A stretch of 64,000 bases of DNA from Balanoglossus misakiensis (GCA_040954595.2 CM082578.2:2728001-2792000); one strand, 5' to 3'. Positions 1 to 12,372 are shown, counted from the first letter of the stretch. A program made the numbers and translations. The notes: generated by a model not told the origin, from the letters alone.

Positions 1-245
1 CGCAGCGAATCGGATACATACTCGGATATCGAGACAATAACACTGTAATACTTGTTATAGATGCCATGTAGTTAATGGCATTGTTGTGAAAATACGGAAT
101 ATGAGATGATAACTAATTGAATACTTGTGTAAACAATCAGAAACAATCTGCTGAAAAGGACTATTCCCCCAAATTACTGCAAGAAATATAGTTCCCATAA
201 TCTCCACAGATGTGAACTAAACTTGGGGCTGTGACACAACCAAGA
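1..245 (+). repeat. Duplicated SLC22 intron-3 segment, copy 1
   Basis: This stretch aligns base for base, with scattered substitutions and small indels, to 6925-7165. Both run from a GGATACATACT word to a run ending GGGGCTGTGACACAACCA. It lies just upstream of exon 4 of the first SLC22 gene, and its partner lies just downstream of exon 3 of the second. It is therefore best explained as intron 3 of two tandemly duplicated transporter genes. Confidence 0.85.
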
Positions 246-508
246 ATATTCTCGCACATCAAATGTGACAATACTTTATTTCTCGCAAATAGATAGCGAG
301 GAAATATTGTTCAGCGACTGGAAGCAAGATTTCTATTCATCGCAGATGTAGGCCTATTTTAAGAAAATACATTTCTCGCACATTTATGGCGGGGAAAGTG
401 ATGTGCCGTTCGATTCTCACCGATAGCGAGGGATATTGCATTTATCGCCAAATTCTCTCATATCCCCCGTAGTGATAACTGAACCCGTGTTTTTCCCCAC
501 AGCTGCAG

Positions 509-3500
509 AACTTGTCTCCAGTACATACAGACCTCTCTCTATCGCTATTTGTAATGTTGGCATGCTTCTAGGGGCTTTACTAACAGGGGGCATCTCCGTG
601 TATGCAGGGGGAGACTGGTGGAAGATACAACTAGCCATAAGCTTACTCAGTCTTATATATATTCCCTACTACTGGTAAGTATTGTGGGTATTTCGCGAAT
701 ATTAACAAATGCACTGCCAATGATCTCATAAATGAATATATAATATATTATTATAGGGATATATAAACAGGAAAGGTAAACAGAGAAAGCGGTTGTCATA
801 TCGAAGTTTTGGGTTCTTATTCGTAGCAGATAACCACAACGTACACGCTTTCTTGCTGCTACAGGTTACTGTTGGTTTTCAGAATGTTAACAAGGGCTGT
901 GTAACATTGATTCAATTTAGGATAATAGAAGAATCGCCACGATGGTTAATACAGAAAGGTTATGACGAAGAAGCAAAGAGAATACTTGAGAAAATGGCAA
1001 GATGGAACAAGTCTTCTTATGATGATTTCAGTGACGATAAAATACACCCAATGGATGATGGGAATGAGGTAATCAATTACAAGTCATTTCATTGACAGAA
1101 CTGTTATAGTTTTCCATTGTTTGCATATTATTTCTTCTTACATGTATGACTAGTTCTCTTGGTTGGACTCTGGTAACAATAAGGCAACTTTAACTCAATT
1201 TTGTCTGACCGCGGTCGCTCAACCGTGAGTCTGACCTTGGGTTGACATAATTCCCAAGAATAAAATTAGCATTTGTATACAGCAACTACATGTATATATG
1301 TGATAACGTAAAATCCAGATATTAAACGAAAATTAAGTCGTTTTGATCACACGGAAATCTTGTTACCGCTTTATAGGAAAGAGGTAAACAAAACCGGCCA
1401 CTGGTTGACATATTCCAAACACCTGGACTCCGTGCATGGGTCATTAACTTATGTTACAACGGGTAAGAAATCCATAGATCGTTGCAGATTTTATTTTCGG
1501 TTGAATTTAATGTGCCTTTTCATAGTCGATACCGCCTTTAAACGAACAGCAACACTCATGTGTGTATGGCCCTCTGAGTAACTTTGTTTAAATGGGGCAA
1601 TCTTGGTTTGCAAAGTAAATGATGGAAATAATGAAATCATAAAACAGAGACAAAAGTTTACACTTTGATGATAATGGTGTGCTTTATTGTTATTTGTTCT
1701 ATGCGGATTGTAGTACACCTTATCAGGCGTGAATGTCATAATACAGTTCAGGAGTTAACACAGAGAAACTCTTTTTAGTTATAACACTGAAGGGAATCAT
1801 TGAAGAGAGTGTAAAATGCACCAATAGCGGATCAAGGGACGCCATGAAAGTGTGTAAAGTGTGTGTGTGTGTGGGGGGAGAATTGGGCCTTGGCCGTCTA
1901 TCACTTCTTTTGCTACTTTTGTTGCACAACATGATATTCATCCGCCATACTTGTCTCCTAATTTTCATTGGCCCACAGGTTTGCCGACTTACTGATGTAT
2001 TATGGCCTGGCTTTGAATGCGGATTACTTTTCAAAGAATCCATATCTGCTCTACTTCGTGATAACATTGGCTGACTTGCCCGCCATAGTCTTCGTTTTGT
2101 TTACACTCCATTTCTTTTCTCGTCGATGGCAACTTTCAATCGCCATGGTTATCTCCGGTGTTTCGTGGATAACTTCGGGTTTTATTACTGGTAGGTATTA
2201 TTTTAAAACATTACGTAATGACAATAATTTCGACCAACTTGGGATTTTCTTATTTTTGTACTCCAAATTGAATGTGATAGTCAATATATCCCATATTTTC
2301 TTAGTTCTGCCAAAAACACGTGAGAATGATTCGACATCAAACCTTCGTGCGCATGCATGTGTGAGCCATGGCAAGATACATGTACATCACATCACTAAAG
2401 GGATCTGACTCCTGGGAAGTCGGCATTGTTAATGATGTACAAATTCATGACAAATTACATATCAGTTCGAAAATCTTGGGAGATTTTGAGGTGACACCTT
2501 GTGCCCGCTACCAGAAATTTTAACCAGTTCATAATTTTTTCACAAACGGAAGCATAGTACGTTTAAGGGCTAAACTGTTGGGCTACAGTCCAGTCAGGTA
2601 TCAACTACAATGTCGCTGATTCGAATGGCTGATTGAACCAACCAGGGAAAACATACTGAGTCATGGCCAATGCACAGCCCACTCACTGCTTGGAAGCCTG
2701 CAACAACAAAATACCAGTAGGCAGTTACTACTATTAGATACAAATGATGTGGAGAACATAACTAAATCCAATTAAAAGCCCGTTTCTTTCACTTTATGCT
2801 TTATTACAATTTATTACCATTTTTTTCTGCAGACGACACTGAATGGTTGAAGTTGTTGCTTCTGGTAGTGGCAAAATTTGGCTCATCTGCTGCAGGTGTT
2901 ATGGCTGTTGTCACAGCCAACGGGGTGCTTCCCACACCCTTAAGGTAGATGGCTAATAGCCTGTTATTGTTTTCTTGAAACAGAAATGAGTACATGTTGT
3001 AAGGTTGAATATAAGTTACTTGTGGTGATTTCACTCGTGTCTATATTTGACAACAGCAAACCGCGTCCCCGTTCTGTTATTGACTGAACGTGAAATGAGA
3101 TACAAAACTATTAAGAATGTCACAAATCTGTTTGAAACACGGCCCTATTGTAATGTGTAATTTGTATAGGTATGAATGCTAACATACAAGGGTTATTGCG
3201 AAAATAAACTGTCAATCAATAGTTTCATGCGATAAAGTATTTTACATCAGGGTTTTACATAGTTACCCATTATGTGTAACGACCTGAAGCGAAACGTAGT
3301 ACAAAAACTATTATTTTTACTATTTCACTCGGTAATATCTTATCACATTCTATGTTGGGCGAGGTTTGTAGTCTAAGAGTTAACATCAACATCAGACGTC
3401 ATTGAACTTCATCTTCATACAATGCAAATTTTGACATCAAGCGTTTCTTTAGACACGATTCATTCCAATGTTTACTAACTGCCAGCAACTGCGACAAATA

Positions 3501-3942
3501 CATCTGCATTTTTACCTCAGCGAAGACACATTTCGTTTCAGAAATACTGGGATGGGACTGATCAATCTATGGCACGGATTCTCTGGCATAGTTGCACCGT
3601 ATATCATATTATTAAAATATAGGTGTTACATTTGCACGTATATACACCATTGTCGGCAGCATAGCTATCACATCGGGTCTTCTCGTATTACTTCTGCCAG
3701 AAACGTTTAAGAAAAAATTACCAGAAACGCTACAAGATCTGGAAACCATGAAATCGTGAGTATCATTCATGTTCATCATATTATCATGGTTTCCCAAGGC
3801 TCGTATCAGCTTACTGTTCCTAATTCTATTCTGGTTTTATTTCAGATCCAACTGTATTCTTAATAATCCCAAGAGAAATTTGGAAACCGTGACACTATTG
3901 AATCGGGACGGCAGACAGGACAACATAATTCTGTACCAATAA
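509..3942 (+). CDS. SLC22-family transporter, 3' seven exons
   Basis: This is the C-terminal part of an SLC22 organic ion transporter (major facilitator superfamily, plasma membrane). Exons deduced from splice sites and phase: 509-674, 921-1068, 1377-1462, 1979-2190, 2833-2944, 3542-3755 and 3846-3942 (stop TAA 3940-3942). All acceptors are AG and all donors GT, and the phases join. Visible family features are ELVSSTYRP before TM6, the joined motif IIEESPRWL after it, a TPGLR motif before TM7, YYGLAL in TM7, the PTPLRNTGMG loop (junction 2944/3542) and LLLPETFKKKLPET after TM12. Exons 1-3 would lie upstream of the window. Exon 7 of this set carries a one-base frameshift (3614-3617), so this copy is either a recent pseudogene or contains a sequencing error. 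The substrate cannot be read from the sequence. The family is certain; cation versus anion type is not. Confidence 0.88.
3542..3755 (+). pseudogene. Frameshifted penultimate SLC22 exon (TM11-TM12)
   Basis: The exon starts in the frame NTGMGLINLWHGFSG and reads PYIILLK. The remaining family-like sequence (IYTIVGSIAITSG, then LLLPET) is in another frame. One extra base in the A-run 3614-3617 explains the shift. Without it the exon is 213 nt, and its entry and exit phases match the flanking exons exactly. The alternative, an intron at 3623-3660, would be only 38 nt and is not credible. Confidence 0.75.
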
Positions 3943-3972
3943 CAACTGAGATTGGTCTTTGCTTATTCTCAT

Positions 3973-3978
3973 ATTAAA
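3973..3978 (+). promoter_or_regulatory. Possible poly(A) signal ATTAAA
   Basis: A variant polyadenylation hexamer lies 30 nt after the SLC22 stop codon. It is plausible for the 3' end of the first transporter gene, but the site is AT-rich and no transcript evidence is available. Confidence 0.3.
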
Positions 3979-5433
3979 CTACTGATTGTTCGTACGCCAG
4001 ATTACTTCTTGTAAATATACAGCCGAGAGGGCCATGTAAATTCGACTCATTAACTACCGACGCCACATGCACATTATGAAGTTCATGATCAAACCCGAGA
4101 CTGTCACACATCCAACACAATGAATCGAGAATAGCCGTAAATATATAGACAGCTGGTGTAACAGTCAAATGAATGAAAGGTTGTAGGGTTTCTAATGTCT
4201 TGAAATACGAAGATTTCGATCGATGCTCATTAATTAATTTATCATTAATTATTCGTGTATTTCTAATTATAAAGTGACGCCTTTCATCAACCTGTCAGAA
4301 TGCGGCACAATTGTAAATAGTCTCATCGTCAAGCATGTCAAGACAAAATGAAGACTTGTGAGTCATGAGGCCAAATACCACAGAATTCTAAATAGCTGCA
4401 ACGAACACCAAACTGGCAACACCGTTATCTGGCGACACGTTATCTCTAAAAGTGTAACAACGTCTCAATTTAGTAGACACAGAGGCGCGACCCCCATCCC
4501 AATTGAGCAGTTGAAGTTGTGCGTGTTGAGAGACACGTGAACAGAAAGGGGTAGAAGATTCGAGCACGGACGACGAGAGTTGTTCCTGTAATAAACGAAA
4601 ACATATCCTAGTTTGATCGGTACACTTATGTAAAGACTGTGAATATGTCAAATAATTGCAATGACGACGCTGTAACTCTCAAAACAGTCTTCCTTCAAGT
4701 TGGTACATGTGACTAGCTATAAGGACATGTATTCATACGTGCGAAGCTTTATTGAATATGCAAATTATTAATTGACAATATATCTTTCAGAACAGTCAAT
4801 ATTTGTGAGATTAAAATTTATAAATCCAACTTTTCATGATATTTGGTCGATTACTCTGGTTTTATGTCTCTAATTGTGAAAATTGGCATGTTTTGATTAA
4901 AGAAGACTACATGGCCTAATCATCTCAGTGGTTGAATCCGTTTGGGCTAGAATTCCTTGGAGACCCTCCATTGAACACCCCTTCAGTTAAGGGACACTAA
5001 TTGCTTTTAGAACATCAAAATATTTGTCAGGGAGTCATAGTGACGTTTAAGTTTTTTGTGTATTATTATTTCCCCTGACAATAACCAGGTATTTAGGTGG
5101 AGTCTAAACCTTTTGTTTGATCGATTAACTATAAGAAAATTGCCTCATTTTCCGCTCTTTATCATCTCTACAACCACAATAACGATCCAAAGTATATCAC
5201 ATCACGTCCTTCAAATTTAGGCCTAGGCTTGTCATGACAAGCATCGTGAAACACAGCAACCAAAATAGTCATTATCATCACTCAAAACTGACAGGGCTTC
5301 ATGTTTTTGTCAACCGATGACAAATCGATCTCGACAATATTACGATGTGCACCATCACCTCCCCTCCGTTTATTCGTGATCAAAAGAAGCATGACTCCAT
5401 GCAATGAAACGGCATAGGGCCTCAGTGTTCATC
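3979..5433. other. Intergenic spacer between SLC22 copies
   Basis: I see no exon with family resemblance, no RNA gene and no recognisable transposon here. The last few hundred bases before 5434 must hold the promoter and 5' UTR of the second transporter gene, but no clear TATA box or initiator stands out. Confidence 0.5.
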
Positions 5434-6856
5434 ATGGAATATGAGAGCATTGTGGGGAAAATTGGTGATTTTGGGAGGTTCCAACAAATACAACTGTTCT
5501 TTATTCTTCTTTCCATGATTCCGTATTCAACATATTTTTTCGCAAATACGTTTTACTATGCGTCAACGGATTATTATTGTCGAACACACGAAAACCAATT
5601 CTTCCAGATGGATTCCGTTTGGAAAAACTGCACCATTCCACTGAAAGAAGAAAGGGGAATGCTGGTTTGGGATTCCTGCTTCAGATATCAGATGAACGGT
5701 ACCACAATGTCGTCAGTTAACAGAACTTTCTCGTGTCCAGCGAATAGGAACTTTATCAGAGCGTGTGACGACGGTTGGGTGCATGATAGATCATTGTTTT
5801 CAAATACACAAGTTATGCAGGTAAACATTTCAACTTTTCTACACTGATTCTGTATCAAAGCGAATTTTTGAAATCGGCAGAAACGTCTCATGATGTCACA
5901 GGCAATAATTAACAAGGACATTTTATCACGATCTAGCTTATTCGGTTTAGTGAAGCCAATGCTGCATATAACAAGTGGTAAATGCGATATTTTTAAAAAA
6001 CCTGCGGTTGATGGGGAATTCTATTTGGATCGCTTACATCTAGATAGAGTTGGTAACTCAGTAGAAACTTAAAATAATTCTGCGTATACCTGGAAGTATA
6101 GCTAGTTAGCATTTATTAACATTTTTGCCCATACTTTTGCGTACTTAGTTTGATTTAGTGTGTGATCAAGGATGGCAGAGACAGCTGTCTAAATCACTCG
6201 GTGGATTGGGTTTGATGATTGGCTCTGTTGTCTTTGGCCATCTTGCAGACGTGCAAGTAATAGTATCGTGTAACAGCCTTTAGCGGAAGGTGGTATTTAT
6301 GCTCATTGTTATAGTAGTGGTTTGCATGGTTATCACACTCCACATGTAGAATTGTGAGAAAACGGTGTTGCAAAATTGTCATTTTCTTGAAATTTTCACT
6401 AAAGACCCGACCGAGAAGTATTAAATTGCATAAAGAAATAGAAAAAATATAGCGTTATAACAGTGTGAAAAAATAATTGAGATTGAAACACCATTTTCTC
6501 TCTATTTCGTATTAAAATTTCGTTGATACACAATATATATAACAATCGGGAAAATGACATTCTAAATTTGGAGGTACTATAATAATTAAAGAACAACACT
6601 TTCCCTTGGGGGCCTTGCTGGGCATCTTTCTGGTGGGTTCATTCTTAAGTTGTTTTTTTATGGACAGTGGCTGATAGATTCTTCCACGTTATATTTTGTA
6701 GGTATGGTAGAAAGGTGTGTTTATATACCAGCTACATTGCCGGAATCGTTTTGAATTTCATAATGACATTTATAGTATTGTTCCCCTTGTTTGTAACTGT
6801 ACAGTTTGTTATGATAATACTGACCGCTTCAGGATGGAACGATGCCACTGTACTAG
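5434..6856 (+). CDS. SLC22-family transporter, exons 1-3 only
   Basis: This is the N-terminal part of a second SLC22 transporter. Exon 1 (5434-5820) begins MEYESIVGKIGDFGRFQ, the usual family start; an in-frame ATG at 5404 would add ten residues and is less likely. It continues with TM1 and a large extracellular loop with three N-glycosylation sequons (NCT, NGT, NRT) and ends CDDGWVHDRSLFSNTQVMQ. Exon 2 (6149-6252, 104 nt) starts FDLVCDQGW and carries TM2. Exon 3 (6702-6856, 155 nt) completes the MFS loop motif GHLADVYGRK and covers TM3-TM4. As I recall, 104 and 155 nt are the usual lengths of these exons in the family. The donor of exon 2 must be GC, not GT. No exon 4-10 homologue follows: homology to the first copy stops in intron 3 near 7165. 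This is probably a truncated paralogue, unless the intron is very long. Confidence 0.87.
6253..6254 (+). other. Non-canonical GC splice donor
   Basis: Reading frame, the family motif D-x-Y-G-R-K and the 104-nt exon length all place the exon 2/intron 2 boundary after GACGT, so the intron begins GCAAGT. That matches the known GC-AG donor consensus at positions +1 to +6. Confidence 0.6.
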
Positions 6857-6924
6857 GTGAGACAACGGTCATTTATACAATTTTACCATTTACTAGTATA
6901 CATGTTATAAGAATACAACGGGAA

Positions 6925-7165
6925 TCTACGGAGCAAATCGGATACATACTCTGATATTGAGACCACAATAACACAATAATACTTGTTATAAATGCCATGA
7001 AGTTAATAACATTGTTGTTAAAATACGAAATATGAGATGATAACTTATTGAATACTTTTGTAATCAATCAGAAACAATCTACTAAAAACTATTCCCCAAA
7101 TTACTGCATGAAATATAGTTCCCATAATCTCCACAGCTGTGCACTAAACTTGGGGCTGTGACACA
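6925..7165 (+). repeat. Duplicated SLC22 intron-3 segment, copy 2
   Basis: Partner of 1-245. Homology ends abruptly after GACACAACCA near 7168. Beyond this point the first copy continues to its exon 4, while this copy enters unrelated sequence, so this is a duplication or truncation breakpoint. Confidence 0.85.
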
Positions 7166-7168
7166 ACC

Positions 7169-8570
7169 ATTACAGATTCTCCTGTATCCATTGTATCTCA
7201 GTTGCATTGAAAGGCAAAATCTGCCGCTGAAATCAAAAGCATACAGCGATGAGGTTAAACTGAAAGTCATTGAGCAGCGTCTTGGTAAAAACTGTTGATC
7301 CTTTGTAAATCGGGACACACACAAAGAATTACCACACCAATTTGGATTGAATTAAACGCAATCCCGAGAGGTTTTCAAGAAAAAAAAAACACTTAGAAAA
7401 CGTCAAAATGTTTTTGAAACTACAATGAATTTTATTTACATTTGTAAACACGGTACAGAGTGCCAGGATTATATTCATCGACTTCAGTTCTTCTTTCAAC
7501 ACCACTTAGCGTCACATTATGATAGACATATCATTGCAGGTAGGTGCACCATGCACCTGCAATAGTTTATTGGGTTTATAACTTCCTAACTGACAGACCA
7601 TAATATGAGAGAGTAGGGGAGGCCTATCTACTGTGGTCTTCACCAACACCAGTGCCCCCAAGGCTGTGTCTTCAGGCTTAGCCCATTTTCGTTCATTTTC
7701 TATACAAATGATTGCCAGAGTAGCTGACCAGATGTCTTGATGGCCCGGCGCCTGCTTAGTGAGAACTCAGAATTTTATAATTATACAATTATGATTTAAG
7801 TCCGAATTGTATTGTTTGGTCAATTACCTCGGTATGCCTGATTCTTGATGTTTGTAAAAACCATAAACAACCTTGTTTATTTGGATAGATTTTATGGGAC
7901 CAAGAAGGTGGAAACTTAACATGGTCCTTTGTGGTAGACGCACATTATACACATTGGACTAATATAGAGAGAGGGTAACACTTATTAAATTTTCTGCTGC
8001 TGGGAGAGATCTGCATTTAACATGACTGATTGACCCCAATTTATCGTGCCTTCGCCCCTCAGAATAAATGAAAGCTTTGTTACAGCATGGAGGTACTCTC
8101 TAGTACCTCCACTGTTACAGCAACCAATTCTCCCAACCTTAAATAGGTTTTAAGCTACCTAAGTGAGTGATGAAAATCTCATATGGTCAACACAATTTCA
8201 AGATGGCCGATTTTTGCCATGTTTAAAAAATGGCAGTTCATGAGCCCAAGTGATGATGGGTCATTCTGAAACTTTTTAACATAAAAAATAACAAAATGTG
8301 AAAAAAGCTAAAATGAGTTGCTAACTACAAAAACGGACATGTTTGACCAAAGGAAGTCATGAAATACAGTAAACATATCATTTCTTCTAACTCTTACTAC
8401 AGTGGGTTGTCGACTTTTTGCCCAGAATGCAATGTGATTTGACCCCCCTAGTGAAGTGAAATCCTATTTAAGGCAGCCAGAATTCATATTACCCCTCCAG
8501 TCAGTGCAGATATAAGACCACACATTTAAAAAATATATTTTTTTTTATTTTTTTTATAATAAGTGTACAC
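7169..8570. other. Gene-free stretch
   Basis: No supported gene. At 7227-7299 a short + frame reads KAYSDEVKLKVIEQRLGKN before a stop, faintly like the first helix of a helix-turn-helix DNA-binding segment; this is too short to call. A small hairpin (TTGCAGGT ... ACCTGCAA) sits at 7532-7563. Confidence 0.4.
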
Positions 8571-8574
8571 ATCT

Positions 8575-8900
8575 GCATTGAACTAAATAAATAAAATAAA
8601 TAAATATATACACTGAGTAAATAAACCAAGTAAATAAATGTATGCTAACTAAACCTATGCTACCTAAACTAATAAACCTTAATTAACTAAATACTAAACT
8701 TATACTAATTAACTAAGAACTGACTAACTAACTAACTAACTAACTAACCAACTAACTAACTAACTATATACTAACTAACTAACTAAACTATTCAAAAGTT
8801 TGGACAAATACATGTGTACACTCACTCACTCACTCACTCACTCAGACAGACAGATGGACGGACGGACGGACGGACGGACAGACAGACAGACAGACAGGTG
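8575..8900. repeat. Tetranucleotide simple repeats
   Basis: Successive blocks of AAAT-like, CTAA (8725-8790), CTCA (8818-8842), GACA and GACG (8844-8897) repeats. Open frames across this block are repeat artefacts. Confidence 0.95.
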
Positions 8901-9684
8901 TATCAAAATGGGTATTACTGAGGAGGGGGGGGGGCAGTTTGGGCCAAGACTGGTTGGGGCATTTCAGAGGACATTGCAAAATCAAATTTACTTGAGGCAA
9001 CCTGAGGAAATTGTTAAGACGGGTTCTCATGTGCCATGGTTAGGGTGCTCCTTTTTTTATTATCATAAGTGGGTAAACATTTCTTATCAGGGACTTCAAA
9101 TTCTTGTGTTCACACATTTTACTTGAGTTTCAAATAGGTCGGAGATCAACAGGCATTTGCATGATCTGGTCCGATTCATTGTAACTTTTCATTGGAGGTT
9201 GCACTTGAAAGACAAAATGCAAAGTAGTTTTTTTTTTGGTTATGAAACAAAAGTTACACGAAAAACTTGCTTGATTTCCGATCGATATGCATGTATTGTA
9301 TTGCAGCAATCGAGTGAACAAGCTACGCCAGTATTCTAGTCAGTTTTTTTTGTTTGTTTTTTCGCTTTTCAAACTGTCACTCGTATCTTCTTGAGAAAAC
9401 TCACAACTTGGGTTTTAAACAAAAACAATGTTGTGGAATAAACAACTACAAACACTAAGTAAAGGTCAGAAAAATTGCATCAAAACTAAAAAAAGTATTC
9501 AAACAAGATAAATGATTACAATCAAAGATAAAATAAAAGATTTCAAACAATTTGCAGATTTGCCATTCAGGCAAATACAGCCAAAGCAAGAGATGTCAAG
9601 CAAATCGAGCAACTCTTACAACAAGATGGAAAGTACACAAGTCATGCAGACTGAATGTTTAACAGTGACTGATTGAATGTTGAT

Positions 9685-10110
9685 ACCATAGCATATTGGA
9701 TGGTATTGTGAAATGTGTCTGTCTACAGTGTGTTTCAATGTAGCTCCCAGCAGTATTCACTTTGCGTGAATTTCTCCAGGTCTTCAACCAATTTGTCAGT
9801 CTTGTGGATCATTTGTGAGGTGCTATGATTAACCCCTGCAACTGTCAATCCAACAGAGGCAATGTTATTAACAATGAATTGCACATGCATAACTGACTTA
9901 GAGGGCCCAGAGGGAAAACCAGTTTCATCCAAAAACAAAGAATAGCCAGTGCCTTGGGGTCTTAACCATGGGATTTGCAACAATAACACTGTTGTCCCCT
10001 GATATCAATGCATCCGTAGAAGAATTTGAAAAGCTTGGTGATAAAAATGTAGCAAATATGCAACATGCAAATGAGAGTAGTCCCTATAATGACAGGAAGC
10101 CTTTTAATGG
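9685..10110 (-). pseudogene. Decayed coding-like repeat, possible arrestin-fold relic
   Basis: On the minus strand two frames, separated by a frameshift near 9975, read RLPVIIGTTL and then GYSLFLDETGFPSGPSK, MHVQFIVNNIASVGLTVAG and KFTQSEYCWELH. The same sequence recurs in + orientation at 26880-27310 with different disruptions, so it is a dispersed repeat derived from something coding. The pattern 'D-x-T-G-x-x-x-G ... V-N-N-x-x-S-V-G-L-T-V' recalls the start of an arrestin C-domain, but the order of the LPVIIGT motif does not fit well. Family assignment is a guess; the relationship of the two copies is seen directly. Confidence 0.45.
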
Positions 10111-11334
10111 TCTCATAAAATAAACTAGCAGAAAAGTCGTAAATAATTTCCTTGTGATGCATCGTTGGAGATCATACATTTTACGAAATTTTTTCTATGG
10201 ATATGAAAATAGTGGTACTTAAAGAGTGTAACAACCTATGAACAAGGATTAATCTTCACTACTTCAGCCTTGAAACAGAAATGCATTAAATTTTTGATAA
10301 AAACTATACTACAGTTTTTACAAAATATGTGCTGTCTTTGGCCTGGCTACATGTTCCCTTTTGTTGAATTAAATTTGCCACTTCAAAGTCCAGCCAGCTT
10401 TTGAAAGCATGGGAAGATTGTGACCCGCAGCAGGTTAGAAAGGGGGACAGATCACATTTTCGGGGGACAATATATCAGGACAGTGTTCTCCCTGGGAAAA
10501 ATCATAGAGTCAGGGCTAATGCCCATAAAATTTACATAATCATAGGTTCTTTTGGACAAATTTTACCACGGCCGTTACTTATCAAGTATGCTAACATTGG
10601 CACATCGTACTTACTAAGAAAGAATATTGTCTTTTTTATATCCAGTGTAAAGTAGGCCTAGTGAAATACTATTACTAGTGAAAGTATTTGAAATTGACCT
10701 GGGGTTACGACGTCCGCTCCAATAAAACACCCTGATGTTCCGATGACTTGCTATGCGCCTCAAAAACTGTGATGTTGTCATATTTTTTACGCGCTAACAA
10801 CAACCAGTAGTAAGAGAGACTGATAAATCGATGCTGATAATAATGATAGCCTGTTTATTGATGTTTTAAAATGGGGTAGAAATTTTATAGATGTCAGACA
10901 TTTAGAGGCTAAAAAATGGCAAATATTCAACAGTGTCGAGCAGTTTTCAAGTGGGAGTTAGACAGCTTCCTGCTATATGCCAATTTACTAGCATACGGAT
11001 GGGACCTTTGACACAAGCCACTTCTTGTGTCAGCTGCTTGATCGCACGAGCGGTTGGCTTAATTCAAGACACTGCATTGTTTATCATGATGGTGGTTGCT
11101 GTTTCTATTTTGTTTGTTTGTTTGTGTCCCGAACAGAACGCCTAATTCACCTGTGTCCTGGATGAAACACTGCCTGCCCATGCCAAGTTCACAAGTTTTC
11201 AGTGCCGGTTGTCTTTTACATCCTACTACATGTATCTGTTTTTTTTTTTAGAAATTGGACATAATCCTAAGACAAGACATCTCAGATTTTGTGTTAATTA
11301 TGATATACTGCCATTGGCGGAGACATGTTAACGT
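10111..11334. other. Gene-free stretch
   Basis: Together with 8901-9684 this holds no exon, RNA gene or transposon end that I can support. Short open frames here lack splice context and family resemblance. Confidence 0.4.
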
Positions 11335-12036
11335 GTATTGTTTTTGAGGGGTAAAAAAGATCAACATTCAGGATCAGATTAATCGTTTTGATAATAATTT
11401 TCTTGCAATCATACCCATCCATATTCTAAACAAAGTCAAATAGTGCAAAGTATTTAAAAGTTTCCCTGATCCAAGTAGGCATAAATCAGGGCAGTTGACC
11501 AAGAAATTTACCTGCCCTGTGCAATTATTACCGGCCCTCGGCTGCTGTTAATTTTATAAGCCTGTGCAAACGCACAGACACATGACATGACCTCCGACAA
11601 AAGTTGCTTCATCTTTTGTCATGTTTAGCTGATTTGTTACAATGCGCGCACACGCTCAGTGCGTTGCTTGTGTTACTAGGCTGTTGATGCTATTTACAGG
11701 ACGCCTGTCCAAAGATAACTTGAGCACTGAATGAAATGGCAGCGCACTGCTCTTGACAGCGTGCAGAGCTGCGTTGCTTCTAGGGTGATTCAAGCTGTGG
11801 AAGGTGTGAAATCACTCAGTTGTGTTCACTATTCATCAAGAATTGAAAGGGCGTAGCTAGTTACAGTGAAAGCAAAGGTGGACGCAAAGCAAAAGTACAG
11901 GGGTGACAATTAGTCACATTATTGCTCACTGAGGAAGAATGCATCACAGTGACCCATGAAGATTATTCCGTTGCGACAATCCAACGTTTATTGCGTCAAA
12001 TGTCGCAAGGCCGCACGCTAGCTGAAACACTGAAAG
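11335..12036 (+). repeat. Left arm of long inverted repeat
   Basis: Pairs with 13295-14170 in inverted orientation. Clear pairing covers 11498-12036 against 13295-13838, from GAAATTTACCTGCCCTG inward to GCTGAAACACTG, at roughly 85 percent identity by eye. A short outer block (AAGATCAACAT with GGATCAGATTA) pairs 11340-11385 with 14120-14165. No coding sequence is recognised in it. Confidence 0.85.
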
Positions 12037-12372
12037 AGAGAGCAAATTTGGTAGGCAGTCATACAACATTGGCACTTTTGTTTAAGTGTAAAGACAATCT
12101 GACTTTTGCCAAATATTCAGAGGGTATCAACTTCAAGGACAGAAAACGTGGACATTCCTGCCTGCTATTTAGGTTAGTGGTTAGAGGTTAATGTTAGAGG
12201 TTAGATTGGGGTTAAAGGTTAGTTATTGCAATAGAAGGCTGCAATGTTCAAGTGTAACTGTCCTGAAAGCAGTCATCCGAATATATGTAGTCCTGCAAGG
12301 TCCTAACCAGTAGACTGTGATAATTTGTGATTTCTAGACACAAGCAAGACATTCCTTCACTTGGTAACAGTA

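Noticed and set aside
1844-2074. 76-codon + frame overlapping the TM7-TM9 SLC22 exon
   Set aside because: Out-of-frame shadow of the exon 1979-2190, including a GT simple repeat.
3623-3660. Possible short intron with GT and AG borders in the SLC22 exon
   Set aside because: It would be only 38 nt, below usable intron size in animals, and would remove the well-conserved residues before TM12; a one-base insertion explains the data better.
7227-7299. Helix-turn-helix-like peptide KAYSDEVKLKVIEQRLGKN
   Set aside because: About 20 residues before a stop, no second helix or transposase domain; insufficient to call a gene or relic.
8800-9126. 108-codon open frame on + and 62-codon frame on -
   Set aside because: Runs through tetranucleotide repeats; the open frame is a repeat artefact.
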